Origin: Lithospermum erythrorhizon
Lineage: Eukaryota; Streptophyta; Magnoliopsida; Boraginales; Boraginaceae
Assembly: GCA_019722365.1 (NCBI GenBank)
Contig: JADFUC010000700.1
Location: 1-64,000, forward strand
Length of the DNA: 64,000 nt
Reading direction: 5' to 3'
Shown: piece after piece, positions 1-12,600 of the stretch
Layout: every line of letters starts with the position of its first letter
How positions within the stretch are numbered: the stretch's first letter is position 1
The notes under the pieces: model-generated
What the model saw: only the letters and a program-made list of their open reading frames with translations
What the model was told of the DNA's origin: nothing
The model's database searches: none
Made by a program: the position numbers and the translations under genes

Positions 1-399
1 AGCCAGACAGTTAATAACGAGGCTTCATCCATACGATTATCATTCTTTAAATTAACAAACTCTTATTAGACATGCTAGCACCACTTTGAATACTTTTTAC
101 CAAGGTTACGTTTTGATGCCATTAATTTAGAAGAACAAATATCAAAATTTATAAAAACTTGATAGATAATACCGGATCGTAAATGAAGCAAGGTAAGATT
201 GTTGATTCACTTGATTGTAACGAAGAAGCCCAAAAACCACAAGTAATGAATATTGTAATTGCTTAGAAAGTGATCATATTGCTTTAATATCATGAAGAAC
301 GATTGGGACTTCATGAGAAATGTAAGTGAGTGCTGCCTTTTATAGACCTCTTCATTTTGAGTTTCGGTGAAATGAAGGATTGTGATTGTTGTGGTCCAA

Positions 400-570
400 A
401 CGGGGGTACCGTTTAGATGAACGGGTACCGCTTTACACCAAACGGGGTACCGGTTGATCATACAAATTACAAAAAGGCCGCCGAACTTACTGCATCAGCA
501 CGCCCAAACGGTATACCGCTTATGCCGCAATAGCCGTTATATATCCGCGCATGCATTACCGGGTACCATT
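400..570. repeat. Cluster of GGTACC-centred palindromic motifs
   Basis: GGTACC occurs at 405-410, 424-429, 446-451 and 562-567, each in a similar AC-G-GGTACC-G/A-TTT setting. Related GGTATAC or GTATAC forms lie between and after them. The first three are about 20 bases apart. The cluster sits 60-230 bases upstream of a clear TATA box. It could be a cis-element array of the following gene fragment or simply a decayed tandem repeat. The motif positions are seen directly; any regulatory role is inference. Confidence 0.35.
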
Positions 571-630
571 TATATTTAAAAGGTATACTGCTTGTATTTA
601 AAATGTGCAAATCAACAACATTTCTTCATC

Positions 631-638
631 TATAAATA
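631..638 (+). promoter_or_regulatory. TATA box of the B3-like gene fragment
   Basis: TATAAATA lies 87 bases upstream of the ATG at 718. The stretch between is C/A-rich and G-poor, like a plant 5' UTR. Spacing and composition fit a core promoter for the B3-like reading frame that follows. Confidence 0.5.
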
Positions 639-717
639 CACCATTTTCCATGTTTAAAAAACACAATTCATAAGTATCAATTTAATAACAACTTAATCAC
701 AAATCATAACCATCACC

Positions 718-1023
718 ATGCCTCCAAGAGAAGAACCTGCAGGGAGCCGCCTACGCAAGAGATTCTTCAAAATTATCGTATCCAAACGCCTAAAATCAAG
801 CTACCTCCCCGCCTCGCTGTTCGGCATGTGTCCACTTTTTTTGCAGCGTGATTGTAAGCTGTCGATGACGAGCTATATGACGTGAAAATAGAAAATGAAG
901 GTCCGAGGGACGGCTACTCTAAACAAAACCATTTTACTCACTGACGGGCGGGCGAATTGCTGAACGTCACAACCCAACCGTCGCATGACTTTGTAACTTC
1001 TCTGTGTTTCATCCTGAAGGACT
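718..1023 (+). pseudogene. B3 DNA-binding domain gene fragment, broken (REM-like)
   Basis: The frame opening at 718 begins MPPREEPAGSRLRKRFFKII and continues VSKRLKSSYLPASLF, which resembles the first strands of a plant B3 domain (FFKII...L..LP..F, as in REM/VRN1 proteins). It stops after about 55 residues. In the next frame the sequence reads AVDDELYDVKIENEG, as expected for the middle of a B3 domain, then meets a stop near 943. A third open stretch ends near 1023. The most economical reading is a B3-family gene or fragment broken by at least one frameshift in its only domain. No B3 partner gene is visible nearby. Assignment rests on motif recall and the C-terminal half is not recognisable. 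Confidence 0.4.
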
Positions 1024-3480
1024 AACGTAATCATTGTATTGTCTTTGAAGTTATTTTGTTCGCTTGTACTGTGATCAACGTCATGGTGTTAAGTCCGTGA
1101 TCTTAAAATAACTCTTTGAAGTATTAATAAAAAGTTATTTTCATTAGAAATGTTATTTGTTCAATTTAAGCAAATGTTTTAAAGCACGGTAGTTAAAAAC
1201 TGCATCATTGAAAGTTAAAAAACAAGATTAAATTTAATCGAAACGTGGTAATCGCTGAATTCAAAGGGTACCACGTCACCTCGATACACGGGGCCTCGAA
1301 CCTAATAGAAGCTCATGATTCCCTTAACGGACTAAAGACGGCACGGTTCATTAACGGGCTCTAGGCCCGTCGGGGAATACGCACCGGGCCGGCCTGCTTC
1401 GCTAGCGGCTGGCCGGCCGGTTCGTTAGCCACATCAGTTCGGAAGAATATCAGATTCTTAGTGTCTTCACACGGCTCGACGACATCGAACCCGAAATCTT
1501 TTATTTCGGCCGGAAATGAAAATCAAGGTCCAATCAATTCCATATTTTTTAATTAGACGGGTTAATCACGGGTCGACGTCACACGCCCCTTAACTATCGA
1601 ACGCGAACTATGTCCATGTCCATCGACGGGCGACTTTAGCGCCGAACACGAACGACACATCGTAATTCATTGAGACTCACTCCGTCCCACCGGCCTACTA
1701 GTTAGCGCTACCGAAGAGGACCTAAATTTTGCTCTACCCACGACGCTAGTCAGCTTTATCTCACAAGCTACACTTATTTACACTATTGAAAAAAAAAAAT
1801 CACATCCATAAAATAACCACAAATATCTAAATCAAAATTTAACAAATTCACAAACAAGCTTCAAACATCGAATCCAAAGTTTTGATATCTGTGAAATAAA
1901 ATAAATCATAAACATCTTATCCATGTAACAAAAATAAACCAAAGTTCATTCATAAAAGAAAATAAAAAGAAGTTAAGACAATTCTTCTTCATCTATCATA
2001 TCTTGATATTCGGTAGAAATGAAAGACGGGCCGACGTGACGCCTGACATACATTATATACTATGTTACGAAGTTTAGTTACATTAAATCACCCGGACCAA
2101 GGCAATTTTCAATCTTCTATATCAAGTAAGTATCGGGTTTTACGGATTAAAAATAATATTTATCTAAACCGACACAGAACTCTACGGTATTATAAAACAA
2201 GAATTCAATCGTAGAGATTATGCATCTACACCTCAGAAGCCAATGGAATATCGTAGAGGCCCGAACAACCAAAAAAGTAGTACTGTTCTGCTAATAGCCC
2301 ACACCGACGATTGATTAAAACCTTCATCGTTTTATTGTAACAATTAAAAGTGAGACAAAAGTTTAAATATAGAGGAAGAAAAAACCTGGGTTTTTCTTCT
2401 CCTATATGGCCAAACAAAAAGAGCGGAAAAGCTATATATTGGCCCTTTCATCTTTTCTTAATTACATTCATACTTTTATATGTATCCACTGTCACGGTCA
2501 CCATAGAACGGTAAGACAAGATCAGATCAACTTTAACTTAATAGGTATTATCAGTCAACTTGCACACTGCAAAGATTTTATCAAGAACAAAGAATATAAT
2601 AAAATAATAGCGGAACGATTGTATCAATATTCAACGCAGTTTTAAACGTAAGGAAAGAGTTTATTTATGCTAATTCCTTTTCGAATTTTCGATCAAATAA
2701 TTTATTTTCCAAGATGGAATCACATCAATTTGAACATATAAAAACTTTTATAATTAAAGTACTAAGAATCAAGTGATTTATACATATTACGCAAAAAAAA
2801 TGAACCAACGATGATATTCACGCGAGGAATGGAAAGAAATTAGCCAGTTTTTTATTTATAGTGAATGGGCTGACAGATATATTACGAAACGGACTAACGA
2901 GTCTGACTACGAATCCAATCTAATCAACATCGGCCCACTTACTACCTTTAGTTGTAATGTTTGAATTCAAATTACTCAAGTTCGGGAACAACTTCTTGAA
3001 GTTCATTTGTTCGTGTTCGCTCATCGACAAGCGAAATGACAAATTTTTCTAGTGATCCAATACAATTTCGAACCAAACCAAGCCTTGGACTTGAGTTCAA
3101 TCAAATCGAAAGTGAAGGTTGAAATAATATTTGAACCACATCAAATCTAACTAAATGAACTTCTTAACATATTTTTATTAATTAAAAGCAGTCATTAAGA
3201 AATTTAACGTATGCCACACTACGCAAGCCCCGCATGAAAAGTCGTAATCAAAAAGCTGCTAATATAATTCCTGAATCATTTCATCATCACATTTACTAAT
3301 TCTGATCACCTTGGTGAGCAATCCCATATCCTCGGAGTCCTAATACTACTATGTATTGAACTCATACAAAATACGAACAAAAATGCAAAATACGGAATAT
3401 TTAGAATTGATTTAAATTATAGCCGGTTTTTTAAACGGACACGAAACGATAAACATACGGTTCAATTTATCAGAAAACAA
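1024..3480. other. Intergenic AT-rich DNA, no gene recognised
   Basis: Only short unsupported open frames occur, for example 2406-2645, which resembles nothing known. The patch at about 1260-1740 is more GC-rich and contains CCGGCC-type runs. The phrase GGGTCGACGTCACACGCC near 1570 is echoed loosely near 2030. This looks like decayed repeat DNA that I cannot name. Confidence 0.5.
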
Positions 3481-3496
3481 GTCTTCGCTTCCGGCG

Positions 3497-3577
3497 TCTC
3501 TCTCTCTCTCTCTCTCATCAGCCAATAATTCATCATCATCATCACCACTTGAACAAATAAATCTCTCTCTCTCTCTC
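3497..3577 (+). repeat. CT microsatellites and (CAT)n in the ATG2 5' UTR
   Basis: A run of about ten TC units (3497-3516), a short CAT run (about 3530-3543) and a second CT run (3563-3577) lie just before the ATG2 start at 3615. Pyrimidine-rich CT tracts are common in plant core promoters and 5' UTRs (Y-patch-like). They probably sit in the ATG2 leader and are likely length-polymorphic. Confidence 0.7.
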
Positions 3578-3614
3578 GTTATTAATAAAGTAGAATTGTA
3601 ATAATAAAGTAAAG

Positions 3615-6600
3615 ATGTTTCCGTGGAACATCGCGAAGTCGGCGGAGGCGATGTTATCGCGGTGGGCAGTGAAGAGGGTTTGCAAGTTTGTATTGAAGAA
3701 GAAATTGGGGAAATTCATTTTGGGAGATATTGATCTCGATCAACTTGATGTTCAGCTTACTGCTGGAACTCTTCAGCTTTCTCATCTTGCTCTTAATGTC
3801 AATTATCTTAATCAAAAGGTCCATTCTTTTTATTTAAAATCCTTCCTTTTGCTATATAATTCCAAACGGAATCCCTTCTATTTTTTTCGATTTAATTTGG
3901 ACTTGCTTTATCTTTATATATAGTTCATTTGGAAGTGCTATTTTTTTGCTTTCTCTATGAGTGCTACATAGAGCTTCAAACTTGTTCAAAATAGTGAATT
4001 GGGGTATGCCCAATTTGGAAGAATTTATTGTTGTTTCATTGATGCTTGTGCTGAACAGTTTACTGATGTAATTTTTATATAGTGTTTAGGTTAATTACAA
4101 TTTAGAGTTTATTTATATGTCCAACAACAATGGGCATTCACCAGTAGGTTTTTTGTTTAATGCAACCAACGGTTATTGTTAATTCTTTATGATTAGCTTA
4201 ATCTGATAGTAAAAATGGATGCTTTCACATTTAGGTGCCTTCTCTACCAGTGCTGCATAGAGCTTGAAGTTGTTGGAACTGTAGAATTCGTGTATGATGA
4301 ACTCCAGGAGAATTGATCTCTTTTATTACCGGCACCTGACTGCATATTTGTTCTTTCATTGATACTGACAGTGAATAGTTGAATGTCATCATTTATATAT
4401 ATATTAGTTAGCTTAATTACAATGTAGAGTTGTTTATTATATATCAAACAATAATGGGCATTATCTGGTAGGCTTTCTCTATAATGCAAAATATGGTTGG
4501 TGTTAATTATTTCTGATTAGCTTAATCTGATGGTAAAAATTAATGCTTTCCAGTTAGGTGCAAAGACTGCTTTAAATGTCAAAGAAGGATCTATTGGCTC
4601 TTTACTGGTAACAATGCCTTGGAAGGGGGACGGGTGTCGGATTGAGGTTGATGAACTTGAGCTTGTGCTTTGTCTGCGTGGGGAAAGTGACGCTTCTGAT
4701 GGGAATGAAGCTTGTAGTTCTGGTCGTGATGGATCCCGCTCTGAATACCTTGTATCAGGAAAGCAGGACCATGATGGAGAAGATTGTTCTGTCAGAAATA
4801 ATATGTTTGATGTTCATGAAGGAGTTAAGACTGTTGCAAAGATGGTAAAATGGTTATTAACTAGTTTCCATGTTAAAGTTAGAAAATTGATAGTTGCATT
4901 CGATCCATGTACAGAAGAGGGAAAGAATGAAGAGTATTACAGAGCTTTGGTACTTCGAATTGCTGAGGTGGAGTGTGGTGTCCGCATAAGTGATGATAAC
5001 CACTCAAGGGATGAAGTTCCAGTGGATAATTTTCTAGGTTTTAGTTACTTGACAAATTTTGTGACATTTGAGGGAGCAGTTCTCGAGTTTCTTCAGCTGA
5101 ATACTGATAACCAGACTCCATTACCCTCGACTTTGGAAACAACTATTGGCCGATGGATTTCAGAATGCTGTCCATTGAATTCTCTAACGCCAATTATCAC
5201 AGGTAAAAATGATGGTTTCTCTGGGAATCTGAAATTAAGTATACCGTGGAAGAATGGATCCTTAGATGTTAACCGGGTGGATGGAGATGCTCATTTGGAC
5301 CCTCTTGAAGTACGTTTTCATCCTGGTACTATCAAAAGTTTCATATGTTTATGGGACATCCTCAAGAATATCGATAAGAAGAGCGTTGTTGATGACGGGT
5401 CTGGTTCGACCTACTACAGTGCAGCTTCCAATTGCGGGTCGTCCACCTTGTTTTCTTCTTTACCTACGTATGAAGGTCTACCTTCGGATCACAATTCTTT
5501 GGTGGAGAAGGAACTAACATCTAAAACGCTCTTGTCTGAGTCGCATCTGATATCAGATTGGGTAAACAGAAGCCAGAAAAAGAGTTTTGATGAAGAATCA
5601 GATTTTGGGGAAAGGTTGGTATCTCTATGCACCATGTAGTTACTTTAGCATTCATATTTTTTCACTGTAATCCTTCAATTTCATTTCACTATTTGGATTT
5701 ATGTTGCAAATAGCTCCTTTAGCATTGTAGGCTGTAGTCTATGGAAGGGGCTCTCTAGGGGGATAAAGGCATATTCCTTTGTATTACGTCCTTGTCTTGA
5801 ATATGCCATGCCCATAAATATGGAATAGCAGGCACTGTGTATTTTAGTGCAGGGCCTAGTCACATAGAAAATTCGTTATACTTCTTGCACTAACCTATAA
5901 TGGTTATTTGCAATTCCAACTTCCAGACCATCTTTTAGCAGCCATAATTCATATACCCTCCCTTAAAAAATATCAAATTCTTAAATTCTGGGGAACGGGA
6001 AAAATTATCCAAGTCATGAGGGTTTGAATACATTGATGCTTTATTTGTCGTAACTTTTCAATGCAGTGTCCACCAGTTTTTCGAATGTTTTGATGGGCTG
6101 AGAAATTCCCAGTCGGTAATGGGAAACAGTGGAGTATGGAATTGGACATGTTCCGTTTTCAGTGCAATAACTGCTGCCACAAATCTTGCTTCTGGTTCTT
6201 TACATATTCCATCTGGTATGCTTTATATTTATGCAAATTTACAGCGAGTCGTATAATGCTTTGTTGACACTTGACATAGGGTTATAATGGATCTGTCTAG
6301 TGTTACCTACATTAGCTTTAATGATTACCATTATATTATGCACTTTGCAACTTGTTTTTAAATCATCACATTTACTAATAACTGTTTTGGATTCAGTTAT
6401 TGACTTTGAACTATTCGACAGAAGAGAAGAATAGCTTTTTCTTAGTATTCATTCTTTTCATTTTTGTCAACTTTGATACAGAACAGCAGCACACTGAAAC
6501 CAACTTTAAGGCCACTGCTGCTGGTATATCTTTGTGGTTTTCGTTTATTGACGAGACCAACTTGCATCACTCATGTATGAATTCAAATGCCAATTCCTCT

Positions 6601-9600
6601 GTTGATTATGGAGATGCAAATTTCCAAGAGATTGTACTAGTTTTGCAGGCATGTAATACTTAGATCTTATCTCTTTTCTATTAGTGTTCAAATTCTCTTA
6701 AATTTATAATGAGCAGTCTTTACTAACTGTAACTTGGACAAGGTATACAGGTGTCTCCTAAAGAAGTGGTTTTTGAAACAACGGTGAAGCATATTGAGTT
6801 ATCCCATCACTTCTCTTCCAAGATTGAGTTGCCACATATGAATTTGATGAGTCATAATGATGTTATCCAAAGTCAGGTTGCTTCAATGAGAAAAGTACGA
6901 GATGGGATTTCTAGTTCTCTGCCTCCTTTTTGTGCATTCAAAAGCAAGCCCGATGTGGTTGATTCTGCCAAAACATGTAGTGGCAATTATAGGGATGATG
7001 TAATCAAGGTCCCTTTACTTGAAACCTTGAGCTCTTGCCACTGCAAAGTCAGAGTGAATTCTTCTTCTAATGACTTCTTAATAGGCCCAACATCGTTCTC
7101 TCTGAAGTTGCCAGATCTTGTATTCTGGGTTGACATTGATTTTATAAGTGCAGTATTAGATTTTTTCAAAGAAATGGGAGATTTTTATGACATGATTAGC
7201 CCAATGAGTGCTCCTGCAGATTTTAAGGCTGCAACTTTGGGGGACGAGAGTATCCCCCCTTGTGCTACAAGCTCCTTAAGAAAAGAAAATTTGCGGGGTG
7301 ACATATCTCTTTCAGATGCAAGAATTATTATTTATTCCGCTACCAAGAAATGTCCAGATTATGGGAGTGAGTCATCCTGCCTTGTTGTTGACATTAAGAA
7401 GCGGACAACTCTCAGACATGAAAAAATTAAGGCACCCAAGGCAAGACCTGTTGTTGGTTTTCAGGAGAAATATGCATTGGCCAGCTCGTGTTCACTTGAT
7501 GTTAATTTCGGTGATGGTATTGCCTATCTCATCACTCCTGCTTTGAAAATTGATCTTGAAAGTGAATCCAGCAGCATGCACAAGACTCAATTTATTGCTC
7601 ATAAGATTGTATCTGTTGCTGATGGTGCCGATGTTCCAGTCATCAGTATGTTTTGGCAAGAAGATCATTTGACAGGCCCTTGGATAGCGAAGCGAGCAAA
7701 AGTTTTGGCATCTGCTGAGAACATACGTAACAAAGATGGATTCAATGGGAAAAATAGCGAGTTTGCTTCTGTTAGCAAAGTCGATGATATTGAAGATTTT
7801 GATCATCGCTCTCGGCAAGAGATGACTGTGAGCTCAAAATTTGTAGTATATGCTCGTCTGCCTCCAGTCAGGGTCAGTCTTGATGAATTCATTTATGGAA
7901 AATTATGTCATCTTCTACACCATTTAATTCATGATTTGTCACACATAACATCTGGCCTCATTGACACCGCAAAAGAGTATGCATTTAATCAACAATCAGT
8001 CCTTGTGGAATGTGATTCTCTGGAAATCTCACTCACCATGGAAGTTGCTGAGAGTGTCGAGGGCTCTATCCAGTGCGAACTTCCTGGTTCTTGGGAGAGT
8101 TTGAGGCTCAAAGTCTGGAATTTTGAGCTGTTCTCTGTGTCCAATGTTGGAGGAATTGAGGATGCCAGCTTCATTATGGTATCTCATCGTAATGGTGATT
8201 TATTGGGCTCTATTACTGGAGCCCCGGGTAAAGAGTTTATTCTGATATCATGCACTGACTCTGCTGTTGGACGTGGGGCTGGAGAAGGTTCTAATGTTCT
8301 ATCTCCTAGGCATTCTGGCTCTGATATAGTACACTTCTGGGATCCAGAGAATAGTCTCAGTTCTCTGTCTATTACTGTCAGATGTGGTACCATTGCTGCA
8401 ATAGGTGGGCGATTGGATTGGTTGGAAGCCCTTTTCTCCTTTCTTGCATCATATTCTAAAATTGAAGAAGAGGATGACACTAAGTTGGAAAAGGATAAGG
8501 AGAGTGTGCCTACTGGTTCGGCTTTTGTTCTTAACTTGGTGGATATTGCTTTAAGTTATGAGCCATACACAAGTAACCCAACCAATTTTGAATGCTTGGG
8601 TAATGAGTTCTTTGGCGATTTCGGTGGAAGCATCAACCAGAAAGTTGCATGTCTGTTGGCAGCATCTTCCTTGAATCTATCAAATGAAATGTCAGCTGGC
8701 TCACTTCCTGCAAATTATAGAATTAGGGTACAGGATATTGGCCTGCTTCTCTCAGTGGATTCTGGGTTTAGAAGAACCCAAAATTACAGTGTTGAGCATC
8801 TTAGAAAGAGTCACTATGTCAAAGTTGCTCAGGAGGCACATATAGAGGCACTCCTGCGAACTAATTGTGATAATGGATGCTTGTGGGAAGTTGAGTGTTC
8901 CGACTCCCACATAGTTGTAAATACATGCCATGACACTGCCTCTGGTTTAATGCGGTTGGCTGCTCAGGTGCAGCAGCTTTTTGCCCCTGATATGGAGGAG
9001 TCAGCTGTGCATTTGCAGAATAGATGGAATATTATCCAGCAGACTCATGAAACTAATGAAAATGGAGCGTTAAGTGGTAATTGTGCCTCGTCAGATTCTC
9101 ATTTTCGAACTTCAAATTTAGACTCGAGCAGTAATCATGTAAGAGGAAATTTGATGGATCAAATTTGTGATGATGCGTTTCAGCTTATTGGAACTTATGA
9201 TAGTCATGCTGATACTCCTGACTCTAGTTTTCACTTGTCACTCACCGATTGTTATTTGGATGAGCCTTGCAGTAGTGATGTTAGTGATCCAAATGATTTT
9301 ATTGGAGGGTTTCCTATTACAAGCTCAAAGCCAATAGCTGGAGTTGGAGATAGTACTTCATCAATGTCACAAGAAAACATTCCTCAACTCATAGAAGAAT
9401 ATTTCTTGTCTGACCTACGCCCTTTATCAAATTTGAGAACAGAAGCGTTTCAAGAGGTCCGTATGAACAGAGGAGATGCTGGAGGTGGAAGTAATAGATG
9501 GTATGAAAGCACTGTAAAAGTTTTGGATGACCATGTCACGGATTCCAACAAACAAAATATTTATCAAGTTAGAGTGGACCATGCAGATTCCTCTAATGTC

Positions 9601-12600
9601 ATCAACGCTGATGGTTTTGATAAAATCAAGGGGCGTATACTTCTTAAGAACATGAATGTTAAATGGAGGATGTTTGGTGGTTCTGACTGGCATGACCAGA
9701 AGGGCCTTCAGCATTCTTCTAGGGATACCCAAACATGCTTAGAGCTTTGTCTCTCTGGAATAGAGTTCAAGTATGATGCTCTGCCTGATGGTGGCATAAA
9801 TTTGTCTAGGCTTTGCCTAACTATTAGGGATATTTGCCTAAATGACAATAGCAATGACGCAGCATGGAAACTGGTAATTTTTTAATCAACTTTCTAGGAT
9901 TAGGATTTCTTCCACAAATTATGTTGAGCGATGAAGTTGGACTCTTTGTTTTCTTTTGGTTCTGTAGGTGCTCGGGTATTACAAATCAAAAAAGCTCCCA
10001 AGAAGATCCTCTTCTAAAGCACTTAATCTGGAGTTGGAATCCATCAGACCTGACCCTTCCATCCCTCTGGAGGAATTCCGGTAACACAATCTCTTCTTAT
10101 TTTAGAGATTTGGTTCCATTATTATGATACTTTGTTATAAAGGATCACAATGATTTCATGTGTGGGAACTACAAAGCCTTGATATCCATTTTTAGCTTGA
10201 TGAATGTGGTTTTGAATATAAAATACTAATGGTCTAAATTAACCAACCTGTTTGGGGAGTGCTGGATTATAGTTTGAAATCCACAAACAAATTCAGATAT
10301 TTTGAATGTTAGTATTTAATCTAATTTGAGATAAAGTTTAAATGTTTTCTTCAAAACGAGTTATTTGAGTCCCTGAGGTCTTATAACCTATATTTTTAAG
10401 TCTGGACTGAAAGACCTACAGTTGCCTAATACCTGATGTCAGCGTTTGAACTGTGAAGTGTAATTCATTTTCACCTTATGATAACTCTGTGTCCTCAGGT
10501 TACGTGTTTCACTTCTCCCAATGCGTTTGCATCTTCATCAGACTCAGCTTGATTTCCTCATCAACTTTTTCGGAGGAAATAGTGCATCAGCGCACGTATT
10601 ACAGGATACCATTCAGGACTTGGGTGGATCAGGAGGCCTCTCAACCGAGTCTATCAATCTTGGCAACCATACAATCATTCAGGAGGCACTGCAACCTTAT
10701 TTTCAGGCTAGTTTTAGTGCCTTGTTTATTGATAGAAGATAGATAATTGCATACTTACAGTAACTGCAATACAACATAGATTTTTCTTCTTTATAGTTGA
10801 AAATCATTTATATTCTATTATTTTTATTTAGTTTTGGTAATTGTCGACATATCTGTGATTGATTGTGCACTTCACATTGGACTTTTGGTAATTGTTAATA
10901 TCTTACTTTCTAAACTCTTTGATGCAGAAATTTGATGTCTCGCCTGTTCTGATCCGAGTAGATTACAGCCCTTGTCATGTTGACTTGGCAGCATTACGGA
11001 GTGGGAAATATGTGGAACTTGTCAATCTGGTCCCATGGAAGGTAATTTTTCCTCCGGATTACGACGCACATATTTGTTCACTTTTTTAGGTGCATATGTT
11101 GGCCAGTGTCCTAGGATATTAGTAGTCTAGTGAACCTATACACAATTACTCTCCTGCCGACTTTGATTGAAACACTTGAATATTTTAATACTTCATAGAG
11201 GCATGCCTTTAGAGAGTCTAATATTTGGTCTTGTTCCATTGTTTGGATGAATAAGTGCATCTTCATACCTTATGCTGTAATTTGTAGTACTTTTTTCATC
11301 TGTAGTAGTAAACAGGCTTTGCAAATCCAATCCAAGTCCTTAAAATTTGGTGTTAACATCTTATATAATGTGGCAGGTTGACAGTGCATGAGTGCAATGC
11401 AATTTAAATATGAATAAGTTAGGTTTGTGTGTTTACCTTAGGGCTGGCTTTTTTGTTCTTCAATTTCGGGTCATGGATTTACATTTTTCTATAAAAATAC
11501 TAAGATTTAGTTCTGCTCTTCTAACTGGCTTAAAACAGAAGGCCCTCGGTTAAAATTGTGAAAAAATCTATTTTAGTTTATTGTTTATGATGATTGAAAA
11601 GATTGATCCTGATAACGCACACACTCAATTTACATAATCTACTCTTAGCTTGTAAATTCGATAATTAAATTTTTATTATTTTTAATGGCTTCATCGATAC
11701 ATAATGCAGGGAGTCGAGTTGCAACTTAAGCGTGTACAAGCTGTTGGTATTTATGGCTGGAACCGTGTTTGTGAAACTATAATAGGGGAATGGTTAGAGG
11801 ACATTTCCCAAAATCAGGTTTTCTTCTGTGCTTTGGCTTTGAATGCTTGTTAGCACAACAGTGCATATGTCACTGACAAATAATATTGAATAGGTTCACA
11901 AGTTGTTGAAAGGTCTTCCTCCTATTCGGTCACTGGTGGCTGTTGGGTCTGGTGCAGCAAAGTTGGTGACTCTCCCTATTAGGAACTACAGGAAGGAGAA
12001 CAGACTAGTAAAGGGAATGCAAAGAGGTATATGATAAGATTAATCATATATTTCATATAGTTCTGTGTTTTCTTTTGCAAATCTCAGTATCTTCAATTTT
12101 GGTTCCTGCGAGAACATATACTCATTGTTGTTCAAGTCAATTAAGAACAACCTCATGTGGTCGAACATGTTGAGAAATACAATGAATTTCATGGTTTATG
12201 TGATATTGACCTAATCTCATGCAGTATGCAAGTGTGACGAATCTTCTTCTTGTTAAGCTGATATTCTTCTACACATTTACACCTCTCGATGCTAGTTATA
12301 TTATATCCTGATAATTAGTTTGTTTATATATCTCTAATATGAGAATTGTATCTTTTAGGTACAATTGCTTTCCTGAGAAGTATTTCACTCGAAGCAATTG
12401 GATTAGGAGTACATTTGGCAGCTGGCGCTCATGAAGTTCTCCTCCAAGCAGAGCATATCCTCACAACTATTCCGCCCTCAGTACCCTGTCTCCCTCAAAG
12501 AGGAATGAACACCATTCTGAAATCTAACCAGCCTAATGATGCTAGGCAAGGGATTTGGCAGGTGAGATATTTACAATGGAATTACCATTGTTATTTTACT

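Noticed and set aside
3615..3923. 102-codon frame taken as a complete small gene
   Set aside because: Only 3615-3818 is coding (ATG2 exon 1); the rest is intron 1.
7492..7818. 108-codon minus-strand open frame
   Set aside because: Lies wholly within the coding exon 5 of ATG2 on the opposite strand, has no motif, and is best explained as an antisense shadow, like 8184-8480 and 9427-9732.
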